A stretch of 64,000 bases of DNA from Mycolicibacterium neworleansense. Lineage in GTDB: Bacteria > Actinomycetota > Actinomycetes > Mycobacteriales > Mycobacteriaceae. Below, piece by piece: positions 52,321 to 60,793 of the stretch (position 1 is the first letter of the stretch; each line of letters begins with the position of its first letter). The notes below the pieces were generated by a model, which was not told where the DNA came from, made no database searches, and worked only from the letters and a program-made list of their open reading frames with translations. The stretch lies in the NCBI RefSeq assembly GCF_001245615.1, contig NZ_CWKH01000001.1:2914001-2978000 (forward strand), in the 5' to 3' direction. The translations under genes were made by a program, and so were the position numbers.

Positions 52321-53118
52321 TCAGGCGCGACGGGCCGGGTTCAACAGCCAGCGCGCGGCAGCGTCGAGTAGGAAACCCAGCAGGCCGATGACGACGATCA
52401 CCGCGACCACCTGGTCGTAGGCCAACTGGTCGCGGGCGTTCAGGATCTGATAGCCCAGACCCGAACGCACCCCGAGCATCTCGGCGGGCACGAGAACGAT
52501 CCACGCGACACCGAGCGCCAGCCGTATCCCGGTCTGCACGTGGGCGCGGATCGCCGGCAGGACCACCGCGAGCAGCAACTCCCAGCGCGTCGCGTGGAAT
52601 GAGCGCGCCACATTGAGCAGCCCCGGGTCCACGGCGCGCACCCCGGCCGCGGTGTTCAGCAGCACCGGCCACACCGCGGCCACCGCGATCAGGAAGATCA
52701 CGGGCTGGTTGCCGATGCCGAACACGGCCAGCGCAATCGGTGTCCACGACAGTGGTGAGATCATCCGCAGGAAGGCGATGATCGGACCGCCGGCGCGTTC
52801 GGCGATGCCCGAAGACCCGATCAACAACCCCAGCGGCATCCCGATCACGGCCGCGACGGCCAGGCCGATCAACAACCGCCACAGGCTGACGCCGAGATCG
52901 CTGAGCAGCACACCGCGTTCGAGGAGCTCGGCCAGCGCCGGAAAGACGTGCTGCGGCGCGGTCTGACGCAGCACCGATTCGGGTCCGCTGAGCACGGAGG
53001 TCGCGAGCCACCACAGCACCACGGCGGCCAGGATCGCGATGGCCGGCGGCGCGAGCCGGCCCCACCAACTCGAAACACCTTCCGACGCCTGGGCTTTGCT
53101 GGCGCTGACGACGGTCAT
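52321..53118 (-). CDS. ABC transporter permease (nitrate/sulfonate/taurine type)
   Basis: This 265-residue inner-membrane permease has about six helices and a binding-protein-dependent transport motif in the EAA region (FHATRWELLLAVVLPAIRAHV). The N-terminal region, ILAAVVLWWLATSVLSGPESV, is like SsuC/TauC. It overlaps the substrate-binding gene as ATGA and is the last gene of the operon that starts at 56501. The expected job is uptake of a small sulfonate, sulfone or similar anion, inferred from subtype only. Confidence 0.9.
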   Translation of the reverse strand: MTVVSASKAQASEGVSSWWGRLAPPAIAILAAVVLWWLATSVLSGPESVLRQTAPQHVFPALAELLERGVLLSDLGVSLWRLLIGLAVAAVIGMPLGLLIGSSGIAERAGGPIIAFLRMISPLSWTPIALAVFGIGNQPVIFLIAVAAVWPVLLNTAAGVRAVDPGLLNVARSFHATRWELLLAVVLPAIRAHVQTGIRLALGVAWIVLVPAEMLGVRSGLGYQILNARDQLAYDQVVAVIVVIGLLGFLLDAAARWLLNPARRA

Positions 53119-54263
53119 AGCGGTTGCACCTGTTCGGTTCGGGTGAGGTCGGCGGCCAGTCCGAAGGCGCCGGCCCCGCCGTGAGTGGTGAGGGATCGGC
53201 GGACGAAGTGGTCCGCCACGAGATCGGTGTGCACCGCATCGGGGTCAAGCCGGTCCAGGAACCGGCGGTCGCCGTCGACGACGGTGTCGTGCATGGCCTC
53301 GGCGAGGCGGCGGGTGAAGCTCGGATACGGGAAGGGCTGAAACCCCAGGCGCTGTGGCTGCCAGTCCGGATGCGCCAGCGCATAGGGCGGTTTCGGGTAG
53401 GTCAGCGCCAGTGCGATCGCCGGTGTCGGCTGCGGGAGATACCTGCCACCGGTCAGCGCGGCCGCCGCGGCAGCGCGGTCGGCGTCGATGCGCAGCTGCG
53501 CTGCCACCACCGCGTCGGTGACAGCCTGTACGGCCTGTGGGCGGCTCGCGATGACATCCTCCCGGGTGACCAGCGCACAGCAGGCATGATCCCGCCAGAC
53601 GTCACCGAGGAAGGTGTGGATGTGGCCGATCTTCTTGATCTGTGCGACGGCGTTGAACGGGTCGGCCACCACGTACCCGCCCAGCGTGCCGTTGGCCAGG
53701 GCGGGCACCATGTCCGATGGGCTCATCACGATGAGTTCCACGGTCCGGTCAGCACGGGAAGCACTGCGCCGCAACACCGGTCGCAGACCATGCGCCCGCA
53801 GTTGTTGCTGCAGGACGATGTTGTGGATCGACCACCAGAACGGGATGGCCACCTGGGTGCCGGCCAGATCGCTCAGCTCCCGGATGTGCGGTGCCACCGT
53901 CAGCGCCGATCCGTTGGTGTGGTTCCAGCCCAACACGCGCACTCCGGCGCCCAGGGTGTAGCGCAACTGGACAGCCATCGGCATCAGCAGGTGCACCACG
54001 TCGACCTGACGCGTGATGAATGCCTCGGCCAGCGCGGCCCAGCTGCGGAACAGCACCGGGCGCGCCGGATACAGCCCGGCACTGTGGGCCATCAGGAGCG
54101 GTGCGGCATCGGTGATGGGCAGATAGCCCACCCGCAACGCATCCTTGGCGCCCGGCGCGCCGCTGACCGCGCTGTGCGCCAGTCCCCCGATCCCGAAGAG
54201 GCCACCGGCAGCGGTCAGTCCAGCCGCTCCGGCCAGCAGCGAGCGCCGGGTCAGCACCGTCAC
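53115..54263 (-). CDS. ABC transporter substrate-binding protein, Tat-exported (CmpA/NMT1-like)
   Basis: This 382-residue extracytoplasmic binding protein has a twin-arginine signal ([17 protein letters not shown]). The binding domain opens RVGYLPITDAAPLLMAHSAG and includes VAIPFWWSIHNIVLQQQL, as in CmpA/NrtA and NMT1/THI5-like proteins that bind nitrate, bicarbonate, sulfonates or pyrimidine precursors. The start is GTG at 54263, which overlaps the ATPase stop as GTGA. With the permease and ATPase it forms a full importer. The ligand cannot be read from sequence. Confidence 0.88.
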   Translation of the reverse strand: MTVLTRRSLLAGAAGLTAAGGLFGIGGLAHSAVSGAPGAKDALRVGYLPITDAAPLLMAHSAGLYPARPVLFRSWAALAEAFITRQVDVVHLLMPMAVQLRYTLGAGVRVLGWNHTNGSALTVAPHIRELSDLAGTQVAIPFWWSIHNIVLQQQLRAHGLRPVLRRSASRADRTVELIVMSPSDMVPALANGTLGGYVVADPFNAVAQIKKIGHIHTFLGDVWRDHACCALVTREDVIASRPQAVQAVTDAVVAAQLRIDADRAAAAAALTGGRYLPQPTPAIALALTYPKPPYALAHPDWQPQRLGFQPFPYPSFTRRLAEAMHDTVVDGDRRFLDRLDPDAVHTDLVADHFVRRSLTTHGGAGAFGLAADLTRTEQVQPL

Positions 54264-54976
54264 CGCACCTCCACCGTGGCATCCGCGCGATACTGGGCGA
54301 GAACCTCACTGCGCGTGGGCGTTCCGTCATTGCCAACTGTCCAGTCCGCGCGGATCCGTCCCCCGTCGAGCAGCACGATGCGCTGCGCCAGCGACAGCGC
54401 CTCGTCGACATCGTGGGTCACCAGCACCACTGTGACGTCCAGTTCCCGTGCCAGCTCCCGGAGCCACTCGACCAGATCGTTACGGGTCGCCGGGTCCAGC
54501 GCGCTGAACGGCTCATCGAGAAGCAGCAGCTGCGGGCGGGTGGCGACGGCACGCAAGATCGCCACCCGTTGGGCCTGTCCACCCGACAACTCGTCGGGGT
54601 AACGCGCGGCCAGGTGGTCCAATCCGAACCTGGTGATGAGCTTCGCGGCGTCCTGGGCGTCGAAGCCGCTGCGCTGCGCGGTGAATCGGCGAGCGAAGGC
54701 CACGTTGTCCGCGACGGTCAGCCACGGCATCAGCAAGGGCTGTTGGAAAACCACCCCGGTGCGCGGCCGGCTGCCGTCGCCCGACCAGGTCAATGTGCCG
54801 GAGCTCAGGGCGTCCAGCCCGGCGCAGATCCGCAGCAGGGTCGACTTGCCGCTGCCACTGGGACCCAGCACCGCGAGAAACTCTCCCGTGCGGATCTGCA
54901 GATCGACATCGGTCAGTGCCGGTGTCGCACCGAAATGTCTGGCGCCATTCGCTATTCGTAGCGCGTGAGTTCCCAC
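54260..54976 (-). CDS. ABC transporter ATP-binding protein (SsuB/TauB type)
   Basis: This 238-residue ATPase has Walker A GPSGSGKST, the Q-loop in GVVFQQPLLMPWLTV, signature LSGGQAQRVAILRAVA, Walker B LLLLDEPFSALD and the switch histidine in VLVTHDVDEAL. The start taken is GTG at 54976, inside the end of the upstream flavoprotein gene, with AAGGA about nine bases before it. Longer in-frame readings are frame-shadow of that gene. It energises the importer encoded by the next two genes. Confidence 0.93.
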   Translation of the reverse strand: MGTHALRIANGARHFGATPALTDVDLQIRTGEFLAVLGPSGSGKSTLLRICAGLDALSSGTLTWSGDGSRPRTGVVFQQPLLMPWLTVADNVAFARRFTAQRSGFDAQDAAKLITRFGLDHLAARYPDELSGGQAQRVAILRAVATRPQLLLLDEPFSALDPATRNDLVEWLRELARELDVTVVLVTHDVDEALSLAQRIVLLDGGRIRADWTVGNDGTPTRSEVLAQYRADATVEVR

Positions 54977-55974
54977 CGCAGTTGTCCTTCCGAGGGTGAT
55001 TGCACGGGCAGGAAGGCGGTTTCCCGGAACCGCCGGTTGGCCGCACTTCCCAGGGTGTAGCCGGCGCCGCCGGTCAACGAGAGCTCCAGCCTGGTGATGT
55101 CCACAGCCACCCGCGCCGCATCCAGTCGCAGCCGGATCAGGTCGGGCACTTTCGCCGCACCGGGATCCGCAGCCCAGCGATACAGCCGCGATCTGACATC
55201 GTCGCCACGCGCAACCGCGTCTTCGAGTTCGATGCCGAATCGGGCCAGCGGGCCGGTGTGCGCCTCGGTGGCCGCAGTCAGTGCCGCTCGTGTGACGCCG
55301 ACGCAGAACGCCGTCTGCAACAACAGGAACGCCGGCCGGATCCCGGCGACGAACGCATCCAGGTCGGTGGTGAGCACGTGATGTGCCGGAACCCGAACCC
55401 GGTCCAGGCGCAATGAGGTGGACGCGGTGGCCCCGAGTGCCGTGAGCGTGGGAGCGGGGTTGACGGTCACACCGTCGGCACCGGCGTCCACGGCGACGAC
55501 CAGGGTCCGGTCCCCGACGCGGACCGGCAGCACGATCAGGGCATCGGGAAACACGTTGGAGGCCCAGCGAATCGGTCCGCTGACGATCAGGCCTGCGCCG
55601 TCGGTGTCGCCGGTGATCGGTACCTGCCCGAGCCCGGCGACCTGCTTGAGCCCGGCCGCCATGGCGGTGACGCCGATCCGCCGTGCTGCGGCGAGGCTGC
55701 TGACCTGCTCGCCGAACCCACCGCCGGGCGCCGCGTGCAGGTACCGGATGGTCATGTGATGGGCCCAAGTGGAGAAGCCGACGGCGAGGCTGTTGGCCGA
55801 TACCTCGTCGATGACGCGCGCCATGTCGGACAACTCGAGGTCGAGCAGCCCAGCCTGGCCGAGTTCGGCCAGATCGGTGCGGACATCGGTGCGCTGCTCA
55901 TCGAGATCGGCGGCGCGAGCGGCGACGGTGTGCGCCACCCGGTCCAGGACGGATTCCGCGAGCGCGGCGGTCAC
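54952..55974 (-). CDS. Acyl-CoA dehydrogenase-fold flavoprotein (SfnB/DszC-like monooxygenase)
   Basis: This 340-residue protein has the acyl-CoA dehydrogenase fold. It includes ELGQAGLLDLELSDMARVIDEV near the start, SGPIRWASNVFPDALIVL in the middle strand domain, and a helical C-terminus with LSLTGGAGYTLGSAANRRF. It lacks the catalytic glutamate motif of true dehydrogenases, and it sits in a sulfonate-type ABC operon. Both points favour an FMNH2-dependent oxygenase of the DszC/SfnB kind. The start is GTG at 55974, overlapping the DUF4242-like stop as GTGA. The gene end overlaps the ABC ATPase start. The substrate, possibly an organosulfur or other imported compound, is unknown. Confidence 0.8.
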   Translation of the reverse strand: MTAALAESVLDRVAHTVAARAADLDEQRTDVRTDLAELGQAGLLDLELSDMARVIDEVSANSLAVGFSTWAHHMTIRYLHAAPGGGFGEQVSSLAAARRIGVTAMAAGLKQVAGLGQVPITGDTDGAGLIVSGPIRWASNVFPDALIVLPVRVGDRTLVVAVDAGADGVTVNPAPTLTALGATASTSLRLDRVRVPAHHVLTTDLDAFVAGIRPAFLLLQTAFCVGVTRAALTAATEAHTGPLARFGIELEDAVARGDDVRSRLYRWAADPGAAKVPDLIRLRLDAARVAVDITRLELSLTGGAGYTLGSAANRRFRETAFLPVQSPSEGQLRWELTRYE

Positions 55975-56501
55975 GGCAGCGGCCCGTCCAATCCGTGCAG
56001 GCGGTCGATCGGCGTGCTCACCGCGTCGCGGGCCCGCCGCACCGCGGCCTCGTCGGGCGCGTCGTAGAAACACAGGCATTTGTCCATGTCCTCACGGACA
56101 TAGGTGCGCAGGAACTGAACCTCGGGCACGTCGGCGTACTTGGGCGCGTTGGCCTTCTTGCGGGCCAGATAGGACTCCATGTCGAGTTCGGCCGGCAGGT
56201 CCCACTCGACCAGGTAGCCGGCCCGCGGACGGGCGGCTTTGAGATCCGACAGGTCCGCGCCGACCAACCGAACCTGATGCGGACCCGCGACAGTGGCGGC
56301 CGCCAGTTGCGTGGCGTCCAGGGCGGTCGCATCCTCTGCGAATTCGGCGATCGCGAAGACCCGCCGGCGCTGAGCGGTGACCTGAGCCTCGATCAGTTCG
56401 CCACCACCCCCGGCGATTTCGTTATCGATCGCCTTGAGCAGCTGCCCCACCGCGGCGGCATCGGTGGCGTCGGGGGTGATTTCGTAGAGGTACAGAGTCA
56501 C
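55971..56501 (-). CDS. DUF4242-like protein, apparent two-copy form
   Basis: This 176-residue protein seems to contain two small ferredoxin-like-fold (DUF4242, nickel-binding SCO4226-like) units. The first is about residues 2-80 (TLYLYEI and VFAIAEFAEDATALD). The second is 90-170 (YLVEWDLPAELDMESYLARK, then KCLCFYDAPDEAAVRRARD). The second unit keeps the CxCFYDAPDE-type ending common to these proteins. Their function is not settled. GTG at 56501 has GAGG about ten bases upstream. It is the first gene of the flavoprotein-ABC operon and is divergent from a TetR. Confidence 0.7.
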   Translation of the reverse strand: MTLYLYEITPDATDAAAVGQLLKAIDNEIAGGGGELIEAQVTAQRRRVFAIAEFAEDATALDATQLAAATVAGPHQVRLVGADLSDLKAARPRAGYLVEWDLPAELDMESYLARKKANAPKYADVPEVQFLRTYVREDMDKCLCFYDAPDEAAVRRARDAVSTPIDRLHGLDGPLP

Positions 56502-56547
56502 GTGGCAATCCTCGGCATCGCAGGGGTGGAACGGCACCGACAGTCGC

Positions 56548-56589
56548 ATAGACAGACAGGTCTGTCTATTGCACGTTCCGGGCTACGCT
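56548..56589 (+). promoter_or_regulatory. TetR operator and leaderless promoter
   Basis: A perfect palindrome, ATAGACAGAC then a 2-base spacer and GTCTGTCTAT, fills 56548-56569. TACGCT at 56584-56589 is six bases before the TetR ATG, fitting a leaderless -10. The palindrome would cover the -35 region on that side and the promoter of the DUF4242-ABC operon on the other. Confidence 0.68.
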
Positions 56590-56595
56590 GACGGC

Positions 56596-57195
56596 ATGAG
56601 CACGCCCCAGACCGCCACCGCACCCAAGGCTGCGCCGTCCTCCGGCACCGTCCCGCCGGCCCAGCGATTGCTCGACACCGCGGCCGAACTGTTCGCCGGC
56701 CAGGGCATTCGTGCCGTCGGCATCGACCAGATCCTGCGCGAGGCGGGGGTCGCCAAGGCCAGCCTTTACAGCACCTACGGCTCCAAAGACGCGTTGGTGA
56801 TCGCCTACCTCACCGATTTGGATCACGCTGATCGCAACCGCTGGGGGCACGCGGTCGCCGGGGTCGACGATCCGGTGCAGCGAATCCTGACGTTCTTCGA
56901 CCTCGCGTCACGCTCGGCGACCCGGCGCGACTACCGCGGCTGCCTGTACGCCAACGCCGCCACCGAATACCCCGGCGTCGAGCTCGAACCGGTACGGGCA
57001 CACCGCAAGTGGCTGCGGGCCACACTGACCGGGCTGCTGAACCAGGCGGGCGTCGAATCCCCTGCCGCACTGGCCCGCAACATCCAATTGCTCTACGACG
57101 GCGCTCTGCTGGGTTCAAAATTGGAGCGCTCCACCAAGCCGATCACTGCCGCGCGTGCACTGACAGCGGAACTGATCGGGCTGTCGCGGACATAG
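56596..57195 (+). CDS. TetR-family regulator
   Basis: This 199-residue regulator has a helix-turn-helix region (AAELFAGQGIRAVGIDQILREA, then GVAKASLYSTYGSKDALV, residues 30-72) of the common AcrR/TetR kind. A C-terminal domain contains RDYRGCLYANAATEYPG, a pattern frequent in redox-related TetR proteins. ATG at 56596 appears leaderless. The perfect palindrome just upstream, shared with the divergent DUF4242-flavoprotein-ABC operon, makes control of that operon very likely. Confidence 0.88.
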   Translation: MSTPQTATAPKAAPSSGTVPPAQRLLDTAAELFAGQGIRAVGIDQILREAGVAKASLYSTYGSKDALVIAYLTDLDHADRNRWGHAVAGVDDPVQRILTFFDLASRSATRRDYRGCLYANAATEYPGVELEPVRAHRKWLRATLTGLLNQAGVESPAALARNIQLLYDGALLGSKLERSTKPITAARALTAELIGLSRT

Positions 57196-57370
57196 GCCAC
57201 GGCATACGAGCGCAGCTGCGCGCCCTGCTCGCCGAACAGTGTTGCCCAACACAACAATAAACTGCTGCCACCCTCGTCGTCCTCGGTTCAGTACCCGCCG
57301 ACGGCCCCTTATTGACCAATCTCCATTGCATCGCGACATCGGGGTCCGGCCTGCCGTCGGCACCGCACCT

Positions 57371-57398
57371 CCCAACCAACTGGTTGGGTTGCTACACT
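57371..57398 (+). promoter_or_regulatory. Operator palindrome in a leaderless promoter
   Basis: CCCAACCA and TGGTTGGG flank a 2-base centre at 57371-57388. TACACT at 57393-57398 is six bases before the ATG of the F420-type oxidoreductase, so the palindrome lies where it would block RNA polymerase. A second palindrome, GTGTTG-CC-CAACAC, is at 57239-57252. The cognate regulator is not identified. Confidence 0.58.
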
Positions 57399-57404
57399 CC
57401 TGCG

Positions 57405-58445
<1,041 letters not shown>

Positions 58446-58455
58446 GGGCCGCGGC

Positions 58456-58490
58456 GCCCGGGGCAGTCCCTGAGAACACTCCCCCCGGGC
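58456..58490. terminator. Weak hairpin between convergent genes
   Basis: GCCCGGGG (58456-58463) and CCCCGGGC (58483-58490) form an 8-bp GC stem with a 19-base loop, 10 bases after the oxidoreductase stop. It is a plausible but not compelling terminator. Confidence 0.35.
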
Positions 58491-58621
58491 CTGCCGTCGC
58501 TCATAACGGGCCGCACCGAGGAGATGGCGTCATCGAGGCCGCCACGGTGTCCGTGCTGGCCACGAAACCGCAGACGTCCTGAGGACCGGCTGACGACCGC
58601 GCAAAACCTGCCGGACCGATG

Positions 58622-59278
58622 TCAGCCGGACGTCGCGGCCGTAGAACGCTTTCCGAGTGCGGCATTCAGGAGCAACGATTCGAACAGCCGGTTCACGCCG
58701 TCCATCTCCTTCGGTTCGGTGACCGACGCCGCGTGCGCGAAACCGTCGACGATCGCACCGATCACCCGCGCCACCTGAACGGGGTCGTACTCCGTGGAGA
58801 TCAGCCCACCCCGCTGGCCCTCGACGACCGAACGCGCGAGCGCGTCCGTCATCCGCACCCCCTGCCGAGCGAAGCCCGCGCTCAACTCCTCGTGCCGGCG
58901 GGCGTCGATCGGTGCGGTCGCCACGAAACCGGCCAGCTCGGGAAACTCGCGGTTGATCCGCATCGATTCGGTCAGCGCCGCCCGCAACAGTTCGTGCATC
59001 GAATGCGGACCGGCCATGGCCGGTGCGGCACTGGCCAGGATCTTGCCGTAGACGTCATCGCAGACCGCCTCGAACAACTTGTTTTTCGTACCGAAGTGGT
59101 AATAGACCGAGCCGGCCGTCACGCCGGCCATCTCGGCGATCTGATTGTTGGTCGCCGGTCCGTAGCCGAACTGGGCGAAGCACCGGCAGGCCGCATCGAT
59201 GACCCGCTGCCGGGTGTCACCACTGTCGATGCCGGCGGGCCGTCCAGGCCCGGTCTTGACGGTCTTGGTCGCGCTCAT
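58622..59278 (-). CDS. TetR-family regulator
   Basis: This 218-residue regulator begins with a basic leader (KTVKTGPGRPAG). Its helix-turn-helix includes CRCFAQFGYGPATNNQIAEM and AGVTAGSVYYHFGTKNKLFE. The C-terminal domain with INREFPELAGFVATAPIDAR is typical of steroid- and fatty-acid-responsive actinobacterial TetR proteins. It lies 70 bases downstream of the CxxC protein and Rieske oxygenase genes on the same strand, so it is probably co-transcribed with them and regulates them. Confidence 0.88.
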   Translation of the reverse strand: MSATKTVKTGPGRPAGIDSGDTRQRVIDAACRCFAQFGYGPATNNQIAEMAGVTAGSVYYHFGTKNKLFEAVCDDVYGKILASAAPAMAGPHSMHELLRAALTESMRINREFPELAGFVATAPIDARRHEELSAGFARQGVRMTDALARSVVEGQRGGLISTEYDPVQVARVIGAIVDGFAHAASVTEPKEMDGVNRLFESLLLNAALGKRSTAATSG

Positions 59279-59348
59279 CGGACCATCTTGACGCAGAAAT
59301 CGGGGTGCCGGGTGACCACGTCAGTTGTCAACGAGCGCCCCGGACGAC

Positions 59349-59525
59349 TCACCCCGGGTGATCTGCCAGCGGCAACACCCCGTCGACAGCGGCCGCCACG
59401 GCGTTCCATTGCACGCTGGTCTGTGTCCAACTGCTCTTGCGTGCCAGCACGACGGCACCGCAGCTGCGGCACGACACCGGCATCATCGGCAACTCCTCGA
59501 GCCGGGGGTCGAGACGGACGGTCAT
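59349..59525 (-). CDS. Small CxxC (zinc-ribbon-like) protein
   Basis: This 58-residue protein reads MTVRLDPRLEELPMMPV and then SCRSCGAVVLARKSS, with a single CRSC pair and a C-terminal amphipathic region with TSVQWNAVAAAV. Its ATG overlaps the stop of the Rieske oxygenase as ATGA. That overlap is strong evidence that it is a real gene and not a chance frame. Only one CxxC is present, so metal binding would need a dimer or partner. I suggest an accessory factor of the oxygenase, without known function. Confidence 0.7.
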   Translation of the reverse strand: MTVRLDPRLEELPMMPVSCRSCGAVVLARKSSWTQTSVQWNAVAAAVDGVLPLADHPG

Positions 59526-60670
59526 CGCACCGGCTCGGTGGTGGAGCGGGCGGCGATGTTGTGTTCGATCTCGCGGTTCCAGGCGTCCTGCGCGCCCGTG
59601 GTGTCGACCTCGTATTCGAATCGGTCGACCATGTCGGCCGCCACATCGCCCGCGTCGACGTAGAACTGTTCGTACCACCGGCGCAGCTGGTACACCGGCC
59701 CGTCTTCCTCGCACAGCAGCGGGTTGTCGATGCGGGCCTTGGTTTTCCAGATCGCCACATCCTGTTCGAAGCCGACCTTCACCCAGTCGCCCAGCGCGAC
59801 GGCGCTCTGCAGGGCCAGCTCGTCGGACACCCCTTCGGGTTTCTTGACGATGATGCCGTATTGCAGGACAAACGAATTCGCGTCGATCGGGTAATGACAG
59901 TTGATCAGCACGCTGTGATGGTCAGCGTCGACATAGTGGTACGTCAGGTCATCGATCATGAAGGCCGGCCCGTAGTACGACGCCACCGATGTGGTGCCGA
60001 GCATCGTCGGACCCCCGACGTCCTGGCGATCGGCCCGGGTGTCGGAGTTCATGTACTGCGTTGCGATGTGGCCTTCGAAGATGTTCTTGAAGTGCGTGGG
60101 CAGTGATCCATGCACATAGAAGAAATGCGCCATGTCCACGACGTTGTCCACCAACTCACGGCAGTTGGCATTGACAACCGTTGTGTACCAATGCCAATCG
60201 GTCCACTGATCGCTGTTCGCGCCTTCGATGCGCGGAATGGTCACGTCGGCCGGCGGAGGATTGCCCTCCGGGTCGTTCCAGACGAACAGCATCCCGTCCT
60301 GCTCCAGGGCCGTCCAGGTCGCCGTACGCGCCAGCCGCGGCGTGCGCTTGGCGTACGGCACGTTCTTGCAGCGACCATCACCGCCCCACCGCCAATCGTG
60401 AAATGGGCAGGCGATCTCATTGCCCTTGACCTGGCCTTGAGCCAGATCTCCGCCCATATGCCGGCAGAACCCGTCGAGCACGTTGATCCTGCCGTCCCCG
60501 CCCCGGAACACCACGAGCTTCTGACCGAAGACATTGATTCCGTGCGGTTTCCCGTCGCCGAGGTCACGGGTCAAACCCAGGCAGTGCCAACCACGAGCGA
60601 AACGCGTGGGTGGCGCGTCGGCTTCGATCTCACGTATCTCGTCGATCTCACACTCGGACTCCATCGTCAT
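59522..60670 (-). CDS. Rieske non-heme iron oxygenase (KshA-like)
   Basis: This 382-residue terminal oxygenase has a Rieske 2Fe-2S site (CRHMGGDLAQG, then ACPFHDWRWGG). The mononuclear iron site lies in DNVVDMAHFFYVHGSLPTHF, with the bridging aspartate and two histidines. Overall it resembles the alpha subunit of 3-ketosteroid 9-alpha-hydroxylase (KshA), an enzyme of sterol ring opening. Mycobacteria carry many KshA paralogues, so another steroid-like substrate is possible. GGAGGGG eight bases upstream selects ATG 60670 over the ATG at 60664. No reductase (KshB) gene is adjacent. It is followed by the small CxxC protein and a TetR. Confidence 0.9.
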   Translation of the reverse strand: MTMESECEIDEIREIEADAPPTRFARGWHCLGLTRDLGDGKPHGINVFGQKLVVFRGGDGRINVLDGFCRHMGGDLAQGQVKGNEIACPFHDWRWGGDGRCKNVPYAKRTPRLARTATWTALEQDGMLFVWNDPEGNPPPADVTIPRIEGANSDQWTDWHWYTTVVNANCRELVDNVVDMAHFFYVHGSLPTHFKNIFEGHIATQYMNSDTRADRQDVGGPTMLGTTSVASYYGPAFMIDDLTYHYVDADHHSVLINCHYPIDANSFVLQYGIIVKKPEGVSDELALQSAVALGDWVKVGFEQDVAIWKTKARIDNPLLCEEDGPVYQLRRWYEQFYVDAGDVAADMVDRFEYEVDTTGAQDAWNREIEHNIAARSTTEPVR

Positions 60671-60793
60671 CGAAAGACCCCTCCGAACTTTCCTCGGCGA
60701 CTGTTATCCACGTCTCAATCAGGTCTAACACCCGGACGGGTCACTGGCGCCGAAAGTCCCACTGGCAGGGATCGCAATCCACTGCCAATCGAT

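Noticed and set aside
54976..55768. A long N-terminal extension of the ABC ATPase
   Set aside because: The extra residues are a frame shadow of the flavoprotein gene; the ATPase domain begins at the GTG at 54976 with its own ribosome site.
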